A stretch of 47,911 nt of DNA from VBAS01 sp035318985 (GTDB taxonomy: Bacteria; Bacteroidota; Bacteroidia; Chitinophagales; Chitinophagaceae). Positions within the stretch are counted from its first letter, which is position 1. The number at the start of each line of letters is the position of its first letter. Below, piece after piece: positions 42,159 through 47,911 of the stretch. The position numbers were made by a program, and so were the translations under genes. Location: assembly GCA_035318985.1 (NCBI GenBank), contig DATHDP010000097.1, positions 1 through 47,911 of the forward strand. The letters run 5' to 3'. The notes under the pieces are model-generated. The model saw only the letters and a list, made by a program, of their open reading frames with translations, was not told the DNA's origin and made no database searches.

Positions 42159-43010
42159 ATGAAAAAAAATTTCTTTCTATTAGTGTTAGCCGGTTCGTTA
42201 TTCACGGATGCAGCCATGGCGCAAAAGCCATTATTTACTGCACCAATTGGTTTGCAGACCTATACTTTTCGCAGAAGTATTGGAAAAGATCCGGCTAAAG
42301 TTTTAGACACGATAAAAATGATGGGAATTACGGAGATCGAAGGAGGAGGTGGCGGAGGTTTAACATTGCAGGAATTTAAAAAATTGTGTGATGACAGAGG
42401 AATAAGCATACCATCTACCGGGACAGGATATGATCAGTTAACAACCAAAACGGACTCGGTGGTTTACAGGGCAAAAACATTAGGAGCAAAATATGTTATG
42501 TGTGCATGGATACCACATGATAATAATGTATTCACTTTGGAGAATGCAAAAAAAGCTGTGGAAGATTTTAATAAGGCCGGAAAAATTTTAAAAGAGAACG
42601 GACTTACTTTCTGTTACCATGCACATGGGTATGAATTTCAACCATACGAAAATGGAACTCTGTTAGACTATCTCATCAAGAATACTAATCCTGAATACGT
42701 TTCATTTGAAATGGATATCATGTGGATTTATTTCGGAGGTGGTGATCCCGCAGCACTTCTTAAAAAATATGGCGACCGGTGGAAACTGATGCATGTAAAA
42801 GACATGAAGAAGGGAACAAAAAGAGATCTGACCGGTGGAACATCTCAAGAAAATGATGTTGCCGTAGGTACAGGTGAACTAGACATACCAGCCATTATGA
42901 AAGCAGCGAAGAAGGTTGGTATAAAACATTACTTTATTGAAGACGAAAGCAGCAATATTATTATTCAAATACCTCAGACCATAGCTTATTTAAGAAGTTT
43001 GAAAGAGTGA
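42159..43010 (+). CDS. Secreted sugar phosphate isomerase/epimerase-like TIM-barrel protein
   Basis: 283 residues from ATG 42159 (signal MKKNFFLLVLAGSLFTDAAM..., ending MAQ); the upstream ATG at 42120 lies within the repeat. The xylose-isomerase-like TIM barrel is clear: IGLQTYTFRRSIGKD, MGITEIEGGGGGG, the metal-site motifs CYHAHGYEF, FEMDIMWI and LMHVKDM, and the last ligand in YFIEDESS. Cytoplasmic relatives interconvert keto-sugars; exported relatives in Bacteroidota include enzymes that act on 3-keto-glycosides. The cluster of GMC dehydrogenase, this gene and the next Gfo/Idh/MocA gene supports that reading, as inference. Confidence 0.88.
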   Translation: MKKNFFLLVLAGSLFTDAAMAQKPLFTAPIGLQTYTFRRSIGKDPAKVLDTIKMMGITEIEGGGGGGLTLQEFKKLCDDRGISIPSTGTGYDQLTTKTDSVVYRAKTLGAKYVMCAWIPHDNNVFTLENAKKAVEDFNKAGKILKENGLTFCYHAHGYEFQPYENGTLLDYLIKNTNPEYVSFEMDIMWIYFGGGDPAALLKKYGDRWKLMHVKDMKKGTKRDLTGGTSQENDVAVGTGELDIPAIMKAAKKVGIKHYFIEDESSNIIIQIPQTIAYLRSLKE

Positions 43011-43094
43011 ATAGTGAGTGATGAGTGATGAGTAGTGAGTAGTAGCTGATCACTTTCATTAGCCACTCATCATTGACCATTCACAATTCACTTA
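43007..43094. terminator. Long imperfect inverted repeat, bidirectional terminator
   Basis: GTGAATAGTGAGTGATGAG... beginning at the stop of the isomerase gene pairs imperfectly with ...CATTCACAATTCAC at the stop of the minus-strand Gfo/Idh/MocA gene. The left arm is made of GTGATGA-type short repeats common in Bacteroidota. Confidence 0.6.
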
Positions 43095-44459
43095 TAAGTT
43101 TGCGGGCAAAGGATGAACCCACGGTCCCCGATATTTTCTTTGTAAGAGTTTTGTTGCTTCTGCATCACCAACAACTTCTCTTTTAATTGGATCGTAGATC
43201 AATGCTCTTCCATTCAACTGCATCGAGATATTAGCCAGGATACAACTTGCTGTGGAAATATGTCCTTGTTCGATGTCTGCAACTGGCTTACTATTTTTAT
43301 CAATTGCTTCAAGAAAATTTATCATGTGTAATCTTGTAGCTGGTGCTGCGTTTAGTTCAATTGCTGGTTCAGTCAGATCTTCCGGATATTTTACTTTTTC
43401 AAACACGACATCGCCATGAATCTTTTTTCCATCACCATCAGGAATAAAATCATATTTCATAGTACTTCCACACAATGTTCCTTTCTCACCATATATTTTG
43501 AATGCCCATGGATATTCAGGATCTGCAGGAGTGCCCCAGCTTCTGTGTTGCCAAACACAATTCAGTCCTTCGTATTCAAAAATTGCATTTTGTGTATCAG
43601 CGATATTACTCTTACCTGTTTTATCAACATAGATCCCGCCTGTCGAACTGATGCGTTTTGGCCAGCCAAGATCTAGCATCCATCTCACTGTATCAAACAT
43701 ATGAATACACATGTCACCCATAATTCCATTCCCATATTCCATAAATGTTCGCCACCAACGTATATGCGGTAAACCATCATAAGGACGTAGCGGTGCAGGG
43801 CCGGTCCACATTTCATAATCAAAAAAATCAGGGACTGGTTCTACAGGCGGATTACCATTATTGCGCATATGAAAATAACAACACATTTCTGCATGTGATA
43901 CTTTACCCAGCAATCCTGCATCCACAATATTTTTCTTTGCCTCTATAAGATGTGGTGTACTTCTGCGCTGTGTTCCTACCTGCACTACACGTTTATATTT
44001 TCTTGCAGCGGCAAGCATTGCTTCACCTTCCATTACATCCACGCTGATCGGTTTTTGTACATACACATGAGCCCCGGATCTCATTGCATCAATTGCAGTT
44101 AATGCATGCCAGTGATCAGGTGTTCCGATCAAAACAATCTCCGGTTTTTGTTCTGCTAATAATTTCCTGTAATCACCATATAAAGCCGGCTTCTTATTAT
44201 TCTTCTGACGCTGACCTACCATTTCAGCGGCTTTATTCAATTGCTGTTTGTCCACGTCACAAAGTGCAACTACATCTACCGGCGCCACTTGCATTAGCCG
44301 GAACAGATCACTTTTGCCGTACCAACCCGTGCCGATCAATGCTACTCGTCTTGGTGTTGCCTGTGAAAAGAAATTAAGACCACTTGGTTTAAATGCAGCA
44401 AGTGTCAATGCTGCTGAGGTATCGAGTATGAACCGGCGACGATGTATATTTTGTTTCAT
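43092..44459 (-). CDS. Gfo/Idh/MocA family oxidoreductase, long form with Tat signal
   Basis: 455 residues. The N-terminus QNIHRRRFILDTSAALTLAA is a Tat signal. The Rossmann motif VALIGTGWYGKSD begins near residue 39, VALCDVD follows, and VYVQKPISVD is the catalytic Lys motif with Q in place of E. GNGIMGDMCIHMFDTVRWML is the C-terminal domain signature with the usual D...H..D pattern, in which M replaces the second G. Trp/Tyr-rich stretches (RWWRTFMEYGN, VWQHRSWGTPADPEYPWAFK) mark the subfamily often seen in glycoside- or inositol-utilising clusters of Bacteroidota. The enzyme is periplasmic with a tightly bound cofactor. It ends tail to tail with the isomerase. Confidence 0.9.
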   Translation of the reverse strand: MKQNIHRRRFILDTSAALTLAAFKPSGLNFFSQATPRRVALIGTGWYGKSDLFRLMQVAPVDVVALCDVDKQQLNKAAEMVGQRQKNNKKPALYGDYRKLLAEQKPEIVLIGTPDHWHALTAIDAMRSGAHVYVQKPISVDVMEGEAMLAAARKYKRVVQVGTQRRSTPHLIEAKKNIVDAGLLGKVSHAEMCCYFHMRNNGNPPVEPVPDFFDYEMWTGPAPLRPYDGLPHIRWWRTFMEYGNGIMGDMCIHMFDTVRWMLDLGWPKRISSTGGIYVDKTGKSNIADTQNAIFEYEGLNCVWQHRSWGTPADPEYPWAFKIYGEKGTLCGSTMKYDFIPDGDGKKIHGDVVFEKVKYPEDLTEPAIELNAAPATRLHMINFLEAIDKNSKPVADIEQGHISTASCILANISMQLNGRALIYDPIKREVVGDAEATKLLQRKYRGPWVHPLPANL

Positions 44460-44574
44460 AAAACAAAAATTAAATATGTGCAGTGATACATTAAAGGTAA
44501 AGTTTTAGCTGCTCACTTCTTCCGGATTCTAAAGACAATCGCCAATGTTCAGATCAAATGATTCGCACAAATAA

Positions 44575-44602
44575 AAGCTCCAGGTAAAACCGGAGCTCTT
44601 TG
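44575..44602 (-). terminator. Terminator of the S9 peptidase gene
   Basis: AGCTCCAGGT pairs with ACC-GGAGCT (one bulged A, loop of about 4 nt); on the minus strand it is followed by TTTTATTT. Confidence 0.75.
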
Positions 44603-44623
44603 ATATATATACAAGAATTTCTT

Positions 44624-47053
44624 TTATTCTTTTAAAACATTCTCAAACAACTTAAAAATTCTTTTATATTCATCGGTCCAGCTACTGGGTTCAACGAAGC
44701 CATGATCTTCCATTGGGTAAGATGCCAGCTCCCAATTATCTTTTCCCAATTCGATCAATCTTTGCGTAAGTTTTACGGCATCCTGGTAATGAACATTCAC
44801 ATCCACCATACCATGGCAAATCAGTAAATGACCTTTTAACCCGTTGGCATAATAATATGGAGAGCTTTTCCTGTAAGCAAGACTGTCATTGAACGGCTCA
44901 TTAAGAATATTCGCTGTATAGCCATGATTATAATTGGCCCAATCAGTAACAGGTCTTAATGCTGCGCCGGCTGTAAATACATCTGGATCATTAAACATTG
45001 CCATCAGTGTGATAAATCCTCCGTAAGAGCCGCCATATAAACCTATATGCTTTGGATTTACTCCATAAGTTTTTACTAAATAATTTACGGCATCTACATG
45101 ATCACTTAGATCTTTGCCACCCATAAAACGATAGATCCCCGTTCTCCAATCTCTTCCATAGCCTGCGCTGCCACGATAATCAACATCCATCACGTAATAA
45201 CCATTGTCAGCAAGCATATTGTTGAACATGTATTCCCGAAAATAACTGCTCCACCATTTATGAGCATTTTGCAAATAACCTGCTCCATGTACAAACAGAA
45301 CTGCTGGTTTATTCGGATCGGGATTAGCAGGCTTATAGATCCTTGCATAAACTTGAGCACCATCGCTTGCAGTAAAAGTTATCACTTCTGGATCTCTCCA
45401 TGAGTATGATTTGAATTCATCGCTTTGTGCTTTGTTTGTTATTTGCTCAATTTTCCCTCCGGGTTTATTTTCCTGCAAATACAATTCCCATGGTTTGGTT
45501 GAATATGAATAAAGAACAGCAAGATATTTTTCGTCAGGTGAAACGGTAATCTGGTTAGCACCCGTCATTGTAGTGATACGTTCTTTTTTCCCATCTGCAA
45601 TTGTTAAGCGATAAAACTGTTGTTCACCCGGATGCACTTCATTTGTGATGATATAAAAGAATTTCTTGTCGTTGCTTAACTGTACTTGTTGCACCTCATA
45701 TTTACCGGACGTTAATGCTTTTCTTTCATTTGTGTTTATATTGATTGAATACAAATGCGAATAACCAGTGGATTCAGATTGAAACCAAACAGTGTTATCA
45801 TCTATCCAACCGATATTGCGACCAAATCCAATGCCCGGGCCACCAACCCATGCCTCATCTCTTTGACGATCCAATAATTTTAATACATGAGTAGCTGTAT
45901 CCCATAGCATCAACCACCGATCTTTATTATCAGTTGAACGAATTTCAAGTACTGCGTTTGCACCGGTAGCGGACCATGCAAATGAATTAAACGTAACTGT
46001 TCTGTTTGTAGGTCTTCTGTTTCTTCGTTCCAATTGTTTTGGATAGTCTTTTACATAATCAGGCAGATCTCTTATACCCGGAAAAGTTGAATCGATCTTT
46101 ACTGCAAAAACAGTATCTCTTTCACGATCATAAATAAAAAATTCTGAAGTGCCTGGTGGTGTACCTACTTTAGTCCGGCCTGCAATGTCAGTAGTAAAAC
46201 CAGTTTCAGTTACATAACTTGGAACGATCGTAGTCTTTGCAGCCGTGGCGGTTTTAAATAAACGATAGCTGATAAAACGACCATCGGGACTCAGGCTAAG
46301 ACCTTGCAAGGCTTTATCTTCTATATTTATGTTTCGAAGCTCTTTTGCTTTCGGTATTGTTTTATTATAGGCTTCGCCTTTATCTCTTTTTTCTTTTCTT
46401 GATTTTAATACTTCAAAATAAGTCAACTGGTCATTTTTTAGCCAGTCTTCCTGCGGATTGCTGCTTGCGTTATTATTACTTGCAGCCTGGTTATTTCCCC
46501 TGCCACCAAAACCAGTAGTGGGTGGTGCAGCGGCAGCAGCACCGGTTTGCAGGTTAGTAAGCTGCATGGTTTCACCAGATACAATATCCCATGCATATAG
46601 ATTCTGGTTACGGGTATAAGCGATCTTTGAATCTTTAAAGGAAAACTGGGGGTTGGTCTCCGCATCTGCTGTTTGAGTAATGCGTTTTGTTTTACCGGTT
46701 TTTAATTCTGTGTAAAAAATATCTCCGTCTTTTGCAAGCACATAAGCTGAACGTGAAGTATTGTAAACATAGTTTCCTGTTGCACGAACAACCTGCATTT
46801 CAACAGGAGTGACTTTAACCGGAGTTTTATTACTCAGCGTTATATAATAAAGTGAATCGGCAAGTCCTTTTTCAGGATTCCAACTAAAATAAATTGACTT
46901 TCCGTCATTGCTCCATTCAACATTAGAAGGAGAGGTGCCGATCCAGTTCGGATCTCTCATGATCTTTTCTACAGTTAGTTTGTCTAATTTTTGTTGCCCA
47001 AGACTTTGGAAAAAGAAGAAAACGAAAAAAAGAAAGCTTGTCAGTTTTAGCAT
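44624..47053 (-). CDS. S9 family peptidase (dipeptidyl peptidase IV/acylaminoacyl peptidase type)
   Basis: 809 residues. A signal peptide (about 1-19, MLKLTSFLFFVFFFFQSLGQ) precedes an eight-bladed-propeller-like region (about 35-540), marked by repeated WSNDGKSIYFSWN, VSPDEKYLAVLYS and similar TolB/WD-like strands, with a Q/N/G/A-rich insert near residue 180. The alpha/beta-hydrolase domain is C-terminal with the triad S676 (GGSYGG), D751 (GMVDVN) and H784 (EDHGF). Such periplasmic enzymes trim dipeptides or acyl-peptides for amino-acid uptake. Length and order match Bacteroidota S9 peptidases. Confidence 0.93.
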   Translation of the reverse strand: MLKLTSFLFFVFFFFQSLGQQKLDKLTVEKIMRDPNWIGTSPSNVEWSNDGKSIYFSWNPEKGLADSLYYITLSNKTPVKVTPVEMQVVRATGNYVYNTSRSAYVLAKDGDIFYTELKTGKTKRITQTADAETNPQFSFKDSKIAYTRNQNLYAWDIVSGETMQLTNLQTGAAAAAPPTTGFGGRGNNQAASNNNASSNPQEDWLKNDQLTYFEVLKSRKEKRDKGEAYNKTIPKAKELRNINIEDKALQGLSLSPDGRFISYRLFKTATAAKTTIVPSYVTETGFTTDIAGRTKVGTPPGTSEFFIYDRERDTVFAVKIDSTFPGIRDLPDYVKDYPKQLERRNRRPTNRTVTFNSFAWSATGANAVLEIRSTDNKDRWLMLWDTATHVLKLLDRQRDEAWVGGPGIGFGRNIGWIDDNTVWFQSESTGYSHLYSININTNERKALTSGKYEVQQVQLSNDKKFFYIITNEVHPGEQQFYRLTIADGKKERITTMTGANQITVSPDEKYLAVLYSYSTKPWELYLQENKPGGKIEQITNKAQSDEFKSYSWRDPEVITFTASDGAQVYARIYKPANPDPNKPAVLFVHGAGYLQNAHKWWSSYFREYMFNNMLADNGYYVMDVDYRGSAGYGRDWRTGIYRFMGGKDLSDHVDAVNYLVKTYGVNPKHIGLYGGSYGGFITLMAMFNDPDVFTAGAALRPVTDWANYNHGYTANILNEPFNDSLAYRKSSPYYYANGLKGHLLICHGMVDVNVHYQDAVKLTQRLIELGKDNWELASYPMEDHGFVEPSSWTDEYKRIFKLFENVLKE

Positions 47054-47137
47054 AGTAATAATTTAAGGGCCTAAATATATTGATTAACTAAATAAATTCT
47101 TCAATCAATACAAATAATAACAGCCTGTCATTATTGC

Positions 47138-47911
47138 TCAATAACTATGAAGAGGGATTGGCTTTGTATTCGTATAAATAATAGCTTCGGTATCGGATAT
47201 AGAATAGTCCGGAGATGGGTTTAATAATTTGAATTTGATACTATGTTTTCCTTGCGGCAGATCATAATTCCAACAGAGTTCATGGCGACGGGTGGTGAAG
47301 TTCACAGGGAGTTTAATTATTTCAGTTCTGTTTCCATCGACATATAATTCGGCATTTATAACAACTGCATCATGATTTCCCCAATGACCAGATTCACCTT
47401 TTAATACAAAACCTGTTCCTTCATACTCAAAACTGATCTCATTAGGAGCTGACCAATTCACTTTCTTTTTTTCTTTGACATACAGCCCTGCAAAACTTTT
47501 TTCAAACTGAACTGCTTTGGGCTGCTGAATACGGATCGTTATTTTATCGCTATTGACTTTGCCACCATTTCTTTCAATATTTTGTAAAGCATGTTTCAAT
47601 CCAATTTCATAAACACTTTTCAGGCTCATCGTTGTGTATTTGAAATTTATTTCTTCTGCTTCTTTCAATCCTTGTTTCCAATAAGCAGGAATACCATCAT
47701 AACCAAGCAATGTTCCGAGTATTCCTCCAGCTGAAGATGGATTACAATCAGCATCTTGTCCGCAACGGGTAGTAATTTCTATTGTATTTGTAAAATCTCC
47801 TTTGCCATAAAGCAAACCAATTACCACGTAAGCAGCATTTATTTTAGCATCAATATTAAATGGTGCAAACACACCATCGGGACAACCAATCTCATCAGCC
47901 CATTTCTTTTG
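47138..47911 (-). CDS. ADP-ribosylglycohydrolase family protein, C-terminal part (5' end outside window)
   Basis: The frame is open from the right edge (residues QKKWADEIGCPDGVFAPFNI...) to TAA at 47138-47140, 257 residues here. The motif TRCGQDADCNPSSAGGILGT matches the Mg-binding GxDxD segment of ADP-ribosylglycohydrolases (DraG type) with its aspartates. The last 130 residues form a beta domain (ISFEYEGTGFVLKGESGHWG, YDLPQGKHSIKFKLLNPSPD) that may bind carbohydrate. In Bacteroidota such two-domain proteins are often exported and linked to glycan or nucleoside use, so true deADP-ribosylation is only one option. The N-terminal half and any signal peptide lie beyond the window. Confidence 0.85.
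   Translation of the reverse strand, partial: QKKWADEIGCPDGVFAPFNIDAKINAAYVVIGLLYGKGDFTNTIEITTRCGQDADCNPSSAGGILGTLLGYDGIPAYWKQGLKEAEEINFKYTTMSLKSVYEIGLKHALQNIERNGGKVNSDKITIRIQQPKAVQFEKSFAGLYVKEKKKVNWSAPNEISFEYEGTGFVLKGESGHWGNHDAVVINAELYVDGNRTEIIKLPVNFTTRRHELCWNYDLPQGKHSIKFKLLNPSPDYSISDTEAIIYTNTKPIPLHSY

Noticed and set aside
1..47911. tRNA, rRNA, CRISPR arrays, insertion sequences, prophage or integrase genes
   Set aside because: I looked for T-loop motifs, regular spacer-repeat arrays, transposase and integrase motifs and found none that can be supported by reading.

Overview
The window looks like chromosomal DNA of a Bacteroidota bacterium, most likely of the Chitinophagaceae. It is AT-rich by eye. 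It encodes several type IX secretion (T9SS) cargo proteins with type A and type B C-terminal sorting domains, and many signal-peptide outer-membrane beta-barrels. Promoters match the Bacteroidota form TTG...TAnnTTTG rather than the E. coli -35/-10 pattern. Most genes show little Shine-Dalgarno sequence. I see no tRNA, rRNA, CRISPR array, insertion sequence or prophage module, so this is a housekeeping/accessory stretch with the usual dispersed intergenic repeats.

Layout. 1-3.4 kb: the tail of a DUF1028 protein, a Tat-exported Gfo/Idh/MocA oxidoreductase, a pirin and a one-TM protein. 3.6-8.6 kb: a large FG-GAP/CHU_C secreted protein, two beta-barrels and an SDR dehydrogenase. 8.7-10.7 kb: a two-gene sugar uptake unit (DMT-type permease plus ribokinase). 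10.8-15.6 kb, minus strand: a small ABM-like enzyme, a VOC protein, and a probable operon SYLF lipid-binding protein - large MscS channel - beta-barrel. 15.7-20.3 kb, minus strand: three secreted surface proteins, followed upstream by a decayed gene. 20.9-27.0 kb: beta-barrels, an AsmA-like protein, a beta-lactamase-fold hydrolase and an S41 lipoprotein protease. 27.1-31.3 kb: small unknowns, a VOC protein, the muramidase NamZ and an unknown membrane protein. 31.6-36.4 kb: an ECF sigma factor with an overlapping membrane partner, then a 1163-residue T9SS metalloprotease. 36.5-38.8 kb: divergent yceI/hxlR sharing an operator array, two tandem paralogous small genes, and an S1/P1 nuclease. 38.9-44.5 kb: a signal-less metzincin and an oxidoreductase cluster (gluconate dehydrogenase subunit 3, GMC dehydrogenase, sugar isomerase/epimerase, second Gfo/Idh/MocA). 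44.6-47.9 kb: an S9 peptidase and an ADP-ribosylglycohydrolase running off the right edge.

How the genes may work together. The 39.6-44.5 kb cluster has the gene content of 3-keto-glycoside metabolism, with periplasmic oxidation of a sugar C3 hydroxyl followed by processing by TIM-barrel and Gfo/Idh/MocA enzymes. This is an inference from family membership. The permease/rbsK pair suggests pentose use. NamZ, S41, S9, the metalloproteases and the S1/P1 nuclease form a scavenging set for cell wall, peptide and nucleic acid.

The most unusual item is a pair of tandem small genes (44 and 53 codons, minus strand, 37531-37902). They share both protein ends and a duplicated promoter/leader element and match no family I recognise. 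Other notable items are five regularly spaced operator half-sites between yceI and hxlR, a nested palindrome/repeat mosaic at 41.87-42.15 kb that shares a 26-bp repeat with the 29.4-29.6 kb gap, and a frameshifted gene remnant near 20.6-20.8 kb.
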